A stretch of DNA of 64,000 bases from Lachnospiraceae bacterium (GTDB taxonomy: Bacteria; Bacillota; Clostridia; Lachnospirales; Lachnospiraceae): the NCBI GenBank assembly GCA_017556805.1, contig JAFYMC010000014.1, positions 1 to 64,000 of the forward strand, written 5' to 3'. Within the stretch, counting starts at the first letter, position 1; every line of letters begins with the position of its first letter. The notes under the pieces were generated by a model that was not told the DNA's origin, did not search any database, and worked only from the letters and a program-made list of their open reading frames with translations. Both the position numbers and the translations under genes were made by a program. Below, one piece after another: positions 7,880-15,855 of the stretch.

Positions 7880-7918
7880 CCGCTGAAAAGGAAAACATCC
7901 TTTTTTCCTTTTCAGCGG
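7880..7918. terminator. Bidirectional terminator between convergent genes
   Basis: A perfect 16-bp stem CCGCTGAAAAGGAAAA / TTTTCCTTTTCAGCGG with a 7-nt loop. It lies between the plus-strand membrane-protein gene and the minus-strand XRE regulator gene and could stop transcription from both sides. Confidence 0.85.
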
Positions 7919-7929
7919 AGTTTCTACTT

Positions 7930-8553
7930 TTACAAAACACCCATCTTTTCCCCACACTTTAACAATACCATCCCCTTTACAACCAGAAGCAAAAATACCA
8001 CCACCAATGCATAAACCTGCCTTGTAAGCGCCAGGAAAAGTACAGTCACAATGCCAAGCACTACAGAAAGCCAAGTTACAATGTTTTGCCCCTTTTCCAC
8101 GTTGCACCGTGTCAGAAAAAGCTTCCCTGCCCCGGTTATCACAAGTGCTAAATACAATACCCAATATGCCCTACAAATCCATCTGCTCGTCTCTGTATAG
8201 TGAAGCAGATTCACCGAATAAACATGCCCCTCCGCCGTATCCGGATAGAGCGGCAATATAATCAAAAGAAAAGAAAGCAGATCCACGACACCGAGCAGCA
8301 TGCCGCACATTCTTTGAATATTTGTCTTATTTTCTTTTTCCGCAATCGCAAGTAACCGTTCCCCGGTTAACAGTTCATCTATCGTCACAGAGAAGAATCC
8401 CGCAATTTCTTTCAGGGAATCGATACTCGGATACCCTCGCCCCGACTCCCATTTGGATATAGCGGTTCTGGACACATACAAAGCCTCCGCCAGTTCTTCC
8501 TGCGTCATCCCTCGGCTCTTTCTCAGTTCCTTCAGTTTCTCGTAAAATTCCAT
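7930..8553 (-). CDS. XRE-family regulator with a membrane tail
   Basis: 207 aa from ATG 8553, which has GGGAGG 7 nt upstream; an earlier in-frame start at 8568 lacks one. Residues about 5-60 form a Cro/CI-type helix-turn-helix (MTQEELAEALYVSRTAISKWESG). The rest contains four or five hydrophobic segments, so the protein would sit in the membrane with its DNA-binding domain in the cytoplasm. This layout is common in Firmicutes; the signal is usually unknown. It lies 29 nt after the PAP2-family gene and is probably co-transcribed with it. Confidence 0.85.
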   Translation of the reverse strand: MEFYEKLKELRKSRGMTQEELAEALYVSRTAISKWESGRGYPSIDSLKEIAGFFSVTIDELLTGERLLAIAEKENKTNIQRMCGMLLGVVDLLSFLLIILPLYPDTAEGHVYSVNLLHYTETSRWICRAYWVLYLALVITGAGKLFLTRCNVEKGQNIVTWLSVVLGIVTVLFLALTRQVYALVVVFLLLVVKGMVLLKCGEKMGVL

Positions 8554-8582
8554 ATTACATCCTCCCAATCAGTTCTCTTTTT

Positions 8583-9257
8583 TCACACACGCAAAACAAC
8601 CGCCTTATAAATACAAAACAATCCTGTACTCAGTATAACAGAACCTACAATGTCCGTAAACCAATGAACGCCGGAAAGCAATCTCCCCAACACCATATAG
8701 ACAGAAAATATTCCGGTCAAACTACAAACCACTCGTATCACAAGGCTCTTTCTTACTCTGCGTCTTGTCTGATACACCAAAGTCGGCATCACGCCCAGTA
8801 CCAGCAGCGTCGTAGAGGATGGGTAGGACGCTTCCATTCTCCCATCAATCGGTACCGGCCTGTAATTTATCGGAATCATCTCGAAGACAAGATAACACAC
8901 AATCACTATGACATAATATATCCCCAAAAGAAGAATATCGCAATCCACCTTTAACAACCTTTTTCTCTTCACCCACTGAAAAAACCCCAGTACTCCGAAG
9001 CCCATACATACTGCTATCGGCACCAATCCCAACCAGTCCGTAATCGTATAAAGAGCCATGCGGACTCCCGTTACTTCATGAAACCAAACATTCAGGGTAG
9101 CAAACCCCACCTTAGTTCCGTTCTGCCCCACCGGCTGTACATCCACGACCTGTATCAGCAGAGTCCAGATAACAAATGCCGATACCTCCATACTCCCCCA
9201 AAGCAAACTCCGCTTCCAATCTTTTTCCTTCCCTCTTTTTGCTTCCTTTCGTTCCAT
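8583..9257 (-). CDS. PAP2-family membrane protein with altered active-site motifs
   Basis: 224 aa from ATG 9257 (AAAGGACAG upstream); an earlier TTG is possible. About six TM segments are visible. PAP2 proteins normally dephosphorylate lipid pyrophosphates or phosphatidate at the membrane using KxxxxxxRP, PSGH and SRxxxxxHxxxD motifs. Here motif 3 is good (GRLLSGVHWFTD), but motif 2 reads YPSSTT, so its Gly and His are replaced, and Glu stands where motif 1 has Lys (EMIPINYRP). It may be a degenerate or re-tasked member. It precedes the XRE gene by 29 nt. Confidence 0.8.
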   Translation of the reverse strand: MERKEAKRGKEKDWKRSLLWGSMEVSAFVIWTLLIQVVDVQPVGQNGTKVGFATLNVWFHEVTGVRMALYTITDWLGLVPIAVCMGFGVLGFFQWVKRKRLLKVDCDILLLGIYYVIVIVCYLVFEMIPINYRPVPIDGRMEASYPSSTTLLVLGVMPTLVYQTRRRVRKSLVIRVVCSLTGIFSVYMVLGRLLSGVHWFTDIVGSVILSTGLFCIYKAVVLRV

Positions 9258-9316
9258 CGCAATCTGTCCTTTCGTCCTATACTTTCCTCTCGGATACCTC
9301 CAGACTAGCAAAGAAC

Positions 9317-9361
9317 CTTAAAAAATAAAAGAAACGTGCCGTCACACTGACGACACGTTTC
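9317..9361 (-). terminator. Terminator after the AraC-type gene
   Basis: The stem GAAACGTG / CACGTTTC with an inner CGTCA/TGACG extension spans 9331-9361. On the minus strand a T-rich tail (TTTTATTTTTT) follows. Confidence 0.85.
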
Positions 9362-9390
9362 GTAACATCCCTATTTCCCGGTAATTTCTC

Positions 9391-10299
9391 CTACTTCCGC
9401 TTTACCGGCCGCAGTACCTCATACCCGATTCCCTCCGGGTAATGTCTCTGGTAGTCCTGGCAAGCTTCCTCGTTCCACTCATAGCACACATGTCCGTGCT
9501 TTGCCGGGTCGTAGTTCCAGGCAAGGGTCTCCACCCTGCCCATGACCTCGCAGTTGTCCTTTAAGAAATCGAACGGTGGATGGTAAAATACCAGGTAATC
9601 GCTGGCCGGAATGCTTCTAATTTCAAAGCCTTCCGGAATTTCACCGTCGTAATCTTCCGGTACGCCGAAGCCGTAGAAATAGCCCTTCTTGCCGTTTTCG
9701 TAAAACCATCCTGCGGTATGACCGGTGACAATCGGATGGGATACGTGGCTCATACTGTCAATGATGCCGCACACCGTATCGCAGTCGTGACGGCTCCAAA
9801 AGCTCCCATAATCTGATGCCTCAATATCCCAAATTCCGATATAGTTATGTGCCGGGATATGTTCTACCCGCACATGTGCTTCTGTTAACACTGTTGTATT
9901 CATAGTCGGTTCTCCTTTATTGATGTAATGTTCCGGATAAAGAACCACTTGTAAATTCGCCAGACGTACCGGTACCGGTTTCTTCCGATAGGCCGCCGGT
10001 GTACACCCGTAGGCACTCACAAAAGCCCTCGTCAGAGCTTCCTGGGAAGAGTAGCCGTATTTCACTGCGATATCCAGAATCCGCTCCTTCGTATCCCGGA
10101 TTTCTAATGTCGCCATGGCAAGGCGGCGTCCCGCAATGTAATTTTTCACCGTCATTCCCACAATCTCGTGGAATTTCGTAGACACATAGTAGGGCGAATA
10201 TCCGATTTCCTCCGACATCCGGAACAGACTCGGATTCTCCGTCAAATGTGCCTCAATCCAGTCAATCATGCGTTGTATCGTCTCGTTCCATTCGTACAA
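9391..10299 (-). CDS. AraC-type DNA-binding protein fused to a GyrI-like effector domain
   Basis: 302 aa from TTG 10299, chosen because AAAGGAGG precedes it by 9 nt; a GTG at 10332 lies upstream without a ribosome site. Residues about 1-105 hold two AraC helix-turn-helix motifs (FRMSEEIGYSPYYVSTKFHE and RILDIAVKYGYSSQEALTRAF). The C-terminal part from about residue 130 is a GyrI-like/SOUL-type small-molecule-binding domain. The DNA-binding domain first, effector domain last order matches the Rob/TipA-type arrangement. An internal AAGGAG plus ATG may also give the second domain alone. It is the last of three minus-strand genes ending at a strong terminator. The ligand is unknown. Confidence 0.88.
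   Translation of the reverse strand: MYEWNETIQRMIDWIEAHLTENPSLFRMSEEIGYSPYYVSTKFHEIVGMTVKNYIAGRRLAMATLEIRDTKERILDIAVKYGYSSQEALTRAFVSAYGCTPAAYRKKPVPVRLANLQVVLYPEHYINKGEPTMNTTVLTEAHVRVEHIPAHNYIGIWDIEASDYGSFWSRHDCDTVCGIIDSMSHVSHPIVTGHTAGWFYENGKKGYFYGFGVPEDYDGEIPEGFEIRSIPASDYLVFYHPPFDFLKDNCEVMGRVETLAWNYDPAKHGHVCYEWNEEACQDYQRHYPEGIGYEVLRPVKRK
9901..9917 (-). promoter_or_regulatory. Internal ribosome site and ATG within the AraC-type gene
   Basis: AAGGAG (minus strand, 9917-9912) stands 8 nt before an in-frame ATG (9903-9901), right at the boundary between the two domains. Translation from here would give a 170-aa stand-alone effector-binding protein. Confidence 0.55.
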
Positions 10300-10368
10300 G
10301 CCGGTTCCCTCCTTTCCCCCTAAGGATAGCACAACCGATTTTCTAAAATCTTGATATTAGTTGCGAAG

Positions 10369-11106
10369 TTAGATTCTCTCCGTCCGCCCCACCTTTGCCT
10401 CAGGAGATACCTCCACCTGTTCGCTATACTGCACCAGTTCAATCTCGCAATCCGCGCCGATAGCTACCACACGACCGGATACACGCCGACATACCACACC
10501 TTCCAGTGCGATTTCATCTCCTTCGATGGAGTTGTTTACACATACCGTCCCCACTGTGCTTCTCTTGATTAAAGAAGCAAACAACGGCAGACGTGCTCTC
10601 TTTTTCTTTTCTTCTCCGTGACGCTTGTAAATCACAATCTTGCTGCCGCCGATGCTGCCCACTTCCATGCTCTTTTCAAACTCGATATCCACTTCCTCGG
10701 CATTTAACAGGCCTTCGCAATCAAGCGCACCGCGAATCTTTGCAAGCTCCGTCTCCACATCACCGGACACTCTGCCGTTTCCGGAAATCTGAAGCTGCTT
10801 GCATCTCACATCACCGCCGCAACGCATACCTCCGGAAACCGCAATCTTCTCTGTTGCTTCTACATCGTCGCCAAAGGAAGTCCCGCCGGAAATCGCAACA
10901 TTTCCCGCCGACACCTTCCCTGAAAAGGCACAACTGCCGGAAATATGAAAATCCTTCTCGCAAACAACATTACTGCCGTTTGCGGACCCGGATACATACA
11001 GGCTCTTACAACGCACCGCATCCCCCAGCTGTGCACTACCGCTCACTCTTATGGTGTCATACTCTCCCGGCGTAATATGGCCGCTTCCCGAAATATTTAA
11101 ATCCAT
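10369..11106 (-). CDS. Bactofilin-like polymer-forming protein (YhbE/YhbF type)
   Basis: 245 aa from ATG 11106 with AAGGAG 7 nt upstream. Most of residues 5-165 is a run of short beta-strand repeats with an SGS/SGG rhythm (for example VSGSAQLGDAV, ISGSCAFSGKV, ISGNGRVSGDV), typical of the right-handed beta-helix of bactofilin-type cytoskeletal proteins. A basic break (KRHGEEKKKRARL) precedes a shorter second block. No TM segment or signal peptide. The neighbour 78 nt upstream encodes a YhbD-like protein, the same pairing as in the yhbD-yhbE-yhbF operon of Bacillus. The cellular role is unknown. Confidence 0.8.
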   Translation of the reverse strand: MDLNISGSGHITPGEYDTIRVSGSAQLGDAVRCKSLYVSGSANGSNVVCEKDFHISGSCAFSGKVSAGNVAISGGTSFGDDVEATEKIAVSGGMRCGGDVRCKQLQISGNGRVSGDVETELAKIRGALDCEGLLNAEEVDIEFEKSMEVGSIGGSKIVIYKRHGEEKKKRARLPLFASLIKRSTVGTVCVNNSIEGDEIALEGVVCRRVSGRVVAIGADCEIELVQYSEQVEVSPEAKVGRTERI

Positions 11107-11184
11107 CACTAATCTCCTTTCTTGCCGACGCTCCCGCCGGCCACCTGCAATTCATTTCCTAAACTCCGCTCTGTATGCTTCCTT

Positions 11185-11607
11185 TTACACATACCCATCG
11201 CCGGTCTGTCTACACAGCTCGGACTTTTCCGACTCACCCAGGAGTTCTTTCGTCACATCTCTTACTTCACCCTTCCCGTCATCCAACAGCACCTGTTGTA
11301 TCTCACTTACGTAAAAGGTCTTATCTCCATACAAAGTCTTCACCGTCAGTACCGCCTTTGCTTCCGATTCTTTGTGAAACTGCTTTGACAGTTCATCCAG
11401 AGAAAAGTCATCCTTCTGATTCTGAATCAGTTCCACCCGTTCGCAAATCAGCTCCTTCGGAAAAAAGGTCTCCTGGCCGGTCACCGTGGCCTTCTTTAAA
11501 AACCATTCCTCGGGAATCAGGCCTTTACGCTTCCAACGGTACAGCGCACCGTAAGAAATCCGGTAATGTTCCAAAAGCTCCTTCTTGGAAATCAATTCTT
11601 CACCCAT
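11185..11607 (-). CDS. YhbD-like (DUF4004) putative DNA-binding protein
   Basis: 140 aa from ATG 11607, preceded by AAGGAGG at 6 nt; an earlier in-frame start at 11628 falls in the operator region. The N-terminus ([33 protein letters not shown], quoted in part) is a MerR-like winged helix-turn-helix used by the YhbD family, which selects regulators of bactofilin operons. The rest is helical and charged. Two near-identical palindromes lie just upstream of its ribosome site, so it probably controls its own operon, which continues into the bactofilin gene and perhaps the AraC-type gene. Confidence 0.8.
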   Translation of the reverse strand: MGEELISKKELLEHYRISYGALYRWKRKGLIPEEWFLKKATVTGQETFFPKELICERVELIQNQKDDFSLDELSKQFHKESEAKAVLTVKTLYGDKTFYVSEIQQVLLDDGKGEVRDVTKELLGESEKSELCRQTGDGYV

Positions 11608-11620
11608 GGGCGCCTCCTTT

Positions 11621-11667
11621 CGTAACATTGTTACGTCTTGTGTTTATAATAACATAACAATGTTACG
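11621..11667 (-). promoter_or_regulatory. Twin operator-like dyads before the YhbD-like gene
   Basis: CGTAACATTGTTACG (11621-11635) and CATAACAATGTTACG (11653-11667) are near-identical palindromes with centres 32 bp apart, close to three helical turns. The AT-rich sequence between them (TTATAA) could supply a -10 element for the minus strand. Confidence 0.75.
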
Positions 11668-11756
11668 CTGTCAACTTCTTTTTTCATGCGCCCTTGTCTT
11701 CTGTAAATTCACAGACGGACAATGAATTATAATTCTAATTAATTCACCTCTTCGTC

Positions 11757-11784
11757 TTGACATCTGTCAAAAACCCCGTATAAT
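11757..11784 (+). promoter_or_regulatory. Promoter of the MATE transporter gene
   Basis: TTGACA (11757-11762), 16-nt spacer, TATAAT (11779-11784): both hexamers are perfect. The leader to the ATG is about 110 nt. Confidence 0.88.
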
Positions 11785-11825
11785 AGGAAAAGGGGCTTTC
11801 CCTTTTTCTTTTTGTAAAAAACGTT

Positions 11826-11876
11826 TGCGGTTGTTTTCCGGAAAGAATCGGTCCCCGTTTCAGGGAACTAACCGCA
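11826..11876 (+). other. Possible structured 5' leader of the MATE gene
   Basis: TGCGGTT (11826-11832) pairs with AACCGCA (11870-11876). Between them two smaller pairings are possible, CCG/CGG (11838-11851) and TCCC/GGGA (11852-11866), giving a three-way-junction shape. The ribosome site AAAAGGAG follows 5 nt later. It does not match the guanidine (ykkC) motif that I know upstream of some efflux genes. Confidence 0.4.
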
Positions 11877-11901
11877 CAGAAAAGGAGCTATACATACAGT
11901 T

Positions 11902-13281
11902 ATGTCAAACACAAAACTAATTACAGACTACACCACCGGCAGTGTACCGAAAAGCCTTATTCGCTTTTCCTTGCCGTTTATGCTGTCCAATGCCCTGCAG
12001 GTGATCTACTCCCTGGTCGATATGCTTGTCGTAGGACAGGTGCTGGGTACTAATGCCGTTTCCGGTGTCACTAACGGTAGTACCGTTGTTATGTTTATGA
12101 CCATGGTGGGCTTGGGCTTCTCTAACGGCGGCCAGATTTACATCGCGCAGCTCATCGGCGCAAAACGTAAAAAGGAGCTGAATAACGCCATCGGCACCCT
12201 GTTTACCCTCGTTCTCAGTCTGGCGGTTGTGCTAACCGTTGTGGGCGTATGCATCGGTATTCCGGTATTGAACCTACTCAAAACACCGATAGAGGCTTAT
12301 GACCATGCCTGGAACTATTTGCTTATTTGTACCCTGGGTAATGTGTTTACCTTCGGCTACAACATGGTGTCTGCCGTACTCCGCGGTATGGGAGACTCCA
12401 AGCGCCCGTTTATTTTCGTATTGATTGCTTCTATCCTGAACCTGATTCTGGATATCCTGTTCGTAAGATTCTTAAACATGGGGACCTCCGGTGCAGCGCT
12501 GGCAACCATTCTGGGTCAGGCTGTGGCCTTCCTCTACGCATTGATTTACTTGTATAAGAGAAAGGAAGCCTTTGGCTTTGACTTTAAGAGAAAGAGCTTT
12601 GCCATCGACAAAGCCGCTGCAAAGCACCTATCCCGCCTCGGTGTTCCGTTGGCGATTCAGAGCGGCGCCATCAATCTTTCCATGATGTACGTAAACTCCC
12701 TGGTAAACCAGGTGCACGTTACCGCGTCCTCCACCTTCGGTACCGGTGTCAAGATTGACGACGTGGTAAACCGTATCACCTACGGTCTTACCTTGGCAGG
12801 AAGCTCCATGATCGGTCAAAATGTGGCCGCAAACAAGCAAAAACGTGCCGCTTCCGTGGTAAACTGGATTTTGATTTTCAGCGGTATCTTCTATGCCTTG
12901 TTTGCCGTAATCCTTCTTCTCTTCTCCGAGGAATTGTTCGGTTTCTTTAAGAGAGAAGAAGATGTCATCAATCCGGAATACATTAAGCAATTCGTTATTG
13001 CAGCCATTATCAGCTTCCCGGGTATGCTTCTGATGCGCGGCACCAATGCCCTGATGAACGGCATCGGTAATTCCAAACTGAATCTGGTATTCGGTCTTTT
13101 GGACGGCGTAGTCCTTCGTATCAGCTTAAGCTACATTCTCGGTATTGCCTTGGACCTCGGCCTGTTCGGATTCTTCTTAGGCTACGGTCTGGCTGCCTAC
13201 GGTACCTCTATCCCGGGCATCATCTACTACCTGTCCGGTAAATGGAAGAGTTACCGGATGCTAAAGGCGGAAAACGAATAA
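11902..13281 (+). CDS. MATE-family multidrug/sodium antiporter
   Basis: 459 aa, the usual family length. Twelve hydrophobic segments in two homologous halves are visible, starting with SLPFMLSNALQVIYSLVDMLVVGQ, the typical MATE opening. MATE proteins expel cationic drugs or metabolites in exchange for Na+ or H+. AAAAGGAGC lies upstream of the ATG. It is a single-gene unit with a consensus promoter and its own terminator. The substrate cannot be read from sequence. Confidence 0.93.
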   Translation: MSNTKLITDYTTGSVPKSLIRFSLPFMLSNALQVIYSLVDMLVVGQVLGTNAVSGVTNGSTVVMFMTMVGLGFSNGGQIYIAQLIGAKRKKELNNAIGTLFTLVLSLAVVLTVVGVCIGIPVLNLLKTPIEAYDHAWNYLLICTLGNVFTFGYNMVSAVLRGMGDSKRPFIFVLIASILNLILDILFVRFLNMGTSGAALATILGQAVAFLYALIYLYKRKEAFGFDFKRKSFAIDKAAAKHLSRLGVPLAIQSGAINLSMMYVNSLVNQVHVTASSTFGTGVKIDDVVNRITYGLTLAGSSMIGQNVAANKQKRAASVVNWILIFSGIFYALFAVILLLFSEELFGFFKREEDVINPEYIKQFVIAAIISFPGMLLMRGTNALMNGIGNSKLNLVFGLLDGVVLRISLSYILGIALDLGLFGFFLGYGLAAYGTSIPGIIYYLSGKWKSYRMLKAENE

Positions 13282-13326
13282 GCCCTCTGTATCTCCGGAA
13301 GTACATTCCACGCAAACATAAAACAA

Positions 13327-13370
13327 CGGGTTGCCTGTACCTCACGTACAAAGCAACCCGCTTTTCTTTT
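13327..13370 (+). terminator. Terminator of the MATE gene
   Basis: Stem CGGGTTGC (13327-13334) / GCAACCCG (13353-13360) with an inner TGTAC/GTACA pair, followed by CTTTTCTTTT. Confidence 0.88.
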
Positions 13371-13406
13371 CTGTTCAAATTCAAACGTCACAACAAAGTT
13401 CCGTCA

Positions 13407-14669
13407 TTATATATTCTTCACCAAATCCATATACAGCTCCGCTTCTCCGATAACCGGATGGTTTGCCAGAGCCTTCTCCATGTCCATATAAAGCTGCTCC
13501 GCCGTTTCTTGCTTTCGGTTCGCCAGTTTCTTCGGAAGCTTCCCCTTTTTGGAATATACGAGCCAGTCGATAAGCTCCCGCTCTTCCTCCGTGAGCAAGG
13601 TACAATACGCATACTTTACACGTAAGATCGACATGTCCTTATTTTGCAAGAACACCGGCATCAGCACTGCCCGGGTGGCTGCCACTTCCTCTAACGGAGC
13701 ATCCTCCCGAAGCATACAATACACCTTCTCCAAATCAAAGGTATTCATAAATGCAAGCGGTAATTTCTCTTCCTGCAGTTCCATCGTTCCAAGCCATTCC
13801 TTTGCCTGTACAAACTCCCCCGTCAGTAAATACCGGTAATACTTCATCAGTCCCACAAAACAGGTCAGCGCGTTTAACGGCGTGTCGCTATCCATAACAA
13901 AAAACTCCTCCGGCATATCCTTTACGGACACACCGTCACTCATCATGGCATTCATCTTTAGCTGTAAATAGAACGCTCTCTGATTTGCTCGTGACTGCTT
14001 GCAGAGCAGACAATTCTTGCCGTCATTCGGAATCCCCATACTCATGGGAATGATATTCGTAAGTCCTAAAATCACACCTGTAAAGATAAAGATACCGGCA
14101 GCCCAACCCACCAACGGGCTATGGATTAAGAATAACAACGCCGCCAACAGACTGGTTATTATATTCAATACACCGCCGCCCAGATTATACCAGACATACG
14201 AGTACTTCCCGTCCTCCTTCCACTCCGGCGGAGCCATCAGGCACTGCCCCGGAATACCCTTTACCTTTAATTTCTTCCGGATAATTTTTCCGTCCTTTTT
14301 CACCAACGTGAAAGAAAACACGCGGAAGGACAAAAAATCATACCCGGTCAGCATTCCGAACACCATATGGCCGGCCTCATGAATGATAACATGTATCATC
14401 GACATAAGGTAAAACCAGAAAATCCCGGCAAATACATACAACACTTCCAGCCCATCCTTCAACGGAAACAGTGGCCGGATTTTAAACGTTTCCGCCCCTG
14501 TGTCCATAAGAAAAACAGCAAAGCCTCCCAAGCATCCACCGAACACAAAGCAAATCAGGGAAAAAATCCACGACCCTTTGTTACTCTTTTTCCGAAGTTG
14601 TCTCTTCTCCTTCACAAGCTCTGTATAAATCGCCAGTTGCTCCGGCGTAATACTCTCTTTTACAGTCAT
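13407..14669 (-). CDS. M50-type membrane metalloprotease
   Basis: 420 aa with GGGAGG before the ATG. About five TM segments occupy residues 25-215. The zinc motif HEAGH follows TM2 (VIIHEAGHMVFGML), and the second motif of site-2 proteases appears as a variant (NIIPMSMGIPNDGKN), where Asp would be the third zinc ligand. A soluble C-terminal domain of about 200 residues is helical and TPR-like. Such proteases cut membrane-embedded substrates such as anti-sigma factors or signal peptides; the substrate here is unknown. It stands downstream of the esterase genes but a hairpin separates them. Confidence 0.85.
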   Translation of the reverse strand: MTVKESITPEQLAIYTELVKEKRQLRKKSNKGSWIFSLICFVFGGCLGGFAVFLMDTGAETFKIRPLFPLKDGLEVLYVFAGIFWFYLMSMIHVIIHEAGHMVFGMLTGYDFLSFRVFSFTLVKKDGKIIRKKLKVKGIPGQCLMAPPEWKEDGKYSYVWYNLGGGVLNIITSLLAALLFLIHSPLVGWAAGIFIFTGVILGLTNIIPMSMGIPNDGKNCLLCKQSRANQRAFYLQLKMNAMMSDGVSVKDMPEEFFVMDSDTPLNALTCFVGLMKYYRYLLTGEFVQAKEWLGTMELQEEKLPLAFMNTFDLEKVYCMLREDAPLEEVAATRAVLMPVFLQNKDMSILRVKYAYCTLLTEEERELIDWLVYSKKGKLPKKLANRKQETAEQLYMDMEKALANHPVIGEAELYMDLVKNI

Positions 14670-14690
14670 AAAAGTACCTCCCTTTAAACT

Positions 14691-14714
14691 AAGGCAGAGC
14701 TTCTGCCCTGCCTT
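14691..14714 (-). terminator. Weak hairpin between esterase and protease genes
   Basis: AAGGCAG (14691-14697) / CTGCCTT (14708-14714). No clear U-run follows on the minus strand, so it may only attenuate read-through. Confidence 0.45.
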
Positions 14715-14731
14715 ACCAGTTTACCAGTTTT

Positions 14732-15814
14732 TTACTTAAATATCAACTGTAGGAAATTATAAAGTCCCAAATTGGCCACCTGGGTGTCATGACCTCCCGG
14801 CACCACCTGCATCATCAGATTTTTACCGTTTACCACTTTGTCCGTCAGCTCCGGAAGAGGATTGAGCGCGTAGTATCCCGCCCAAAAGCATCCGTTATCC
14901 ATATCACCGCAAACCTCGTAAATATAGCCGATTTCATAAGACTCAAACGCATCTAAACATTTCACAATCTCTTCCGCTTCATAGGTTGCGGTTGCCGGAG
15001 AAAAAGCACCGTAATATCCGATTAAATCATAGCATTCACACAAACCGATGTTAATCGCCTGCATAGCTCCGAAGGAAAAGCCCGCGATGGCACGATGATC
15101 TCTGGCTGCCGTCTCATCGTATCCTTCTGCGCTATACTCCGCATAAGTGGCATAATTCGCATCAATATACGGAATCAAATCCTCACGAAGTTCTTTTCCG
15201 AAATCCTTAAATCCATTATAAGAATCCGCCCGGTTGGCCACATGTACACCGGTTCTTCCGTTGGCGGCCACCACAATTAACGGTTCGATATCTCCGTAAT
15301 AAATCAGGTTGTCCAATACCAGCTTTGCCGAAGAAAACTCCTTGTGAAGCCCCCACTCCGTCTCGTCACCGCCGCCGCTATGCATTAAAAAGAGCACATT
15401 GTACTGCTTTTCGCTATCGTAGCCGTAAGGCAAATACACATAGGCCGGTTTGATCATTTCTTCTCCGGTTCCGTAGTAATCCTTTGTGGTATAGGTGATT
15501 TCCTCCACCGTTCCGGACGCATTCTTTTTTAGCTTCCGGTACTCTGCCGGAATCTCTATCCCTTCATTTTTTGCCGGCGCATGGGTCGGCTCCGGTGTAG
15601 CGGTAGGTGCCTCTGTCGGAACCGGTGTAGCGGTTGCCTCCGGTTGTACTGTCCCCTCACCCTCTCCACTCGACTGCTCCGGTGCTACCGTCGCCGTACT
15701 CTCCAAAACGGGCGTCCCGTCGTCTTTTCCTCCTGCCGTGCCGCATGCTGCCATAGCGCATAACACAATTCCGGCAAGCACTCCTGCCATCCATCTTTTT
15801 CGTAACTTCCTCAT
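14732..15814 (-). CDS. CE1-family esterase lipoprotein, copy 1
   Basis: 360 aa from ATG 15814 (GAGGAG upstream). Lipobox AMAAC (Cys24), then a Thr/Pro/Glu linker (about 35-82) and an alpha/beta-hydrolase domain of the CE1 feruloyl/acetyl-xylan esterase type: nucleophile GFSFG (Ser247), acid near CGDMD, and His342 in PGGHD. These enzymes cut ferulate or acetate from xylan side chains at the cell surface. The oxyanion-hole region reads MHSGGG where the three paralogues have MHGxGG. It follows the next paralogue by 41 nt, so both are in one transcript. Confidence 0.88.
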   Translation of the reverse strand: MRKLRKRWMAGVLAGIVLCAMAACGTAGGKDDGTPVLESTATVAPEQSSGEGEGTVQPEATATPVPTEAPTATPEPTHAPAKNEGIEIPAEYRKLKKNASGTVEEITYTTKDYYGTGEEMIKPAYVYLPYGYDSEKQYNVLFLMHSGGGDETEWGLHKEFSSAKLVLDNLIYYGDIEPLIVVAANGRTGVHVANRADSYNGFKDFGKELREDLIPYIDANYATYAEYSAEGYDETAARDHRAIAGFSFGAMQAINIGLCECYDLIGYYGAFSPATATYEAEEIVKCLDAFESYEIGYIYEVCGDMDNGCFWAGYYALNPLPELTDKVVNGKNLMMQVVPGGHDTQVANLGLYNFLQLIFK

Positions 15815-15855
15815 CCTTGTCTCCTCCTCACTTCGTACCGCCAAACAGTACCCAT

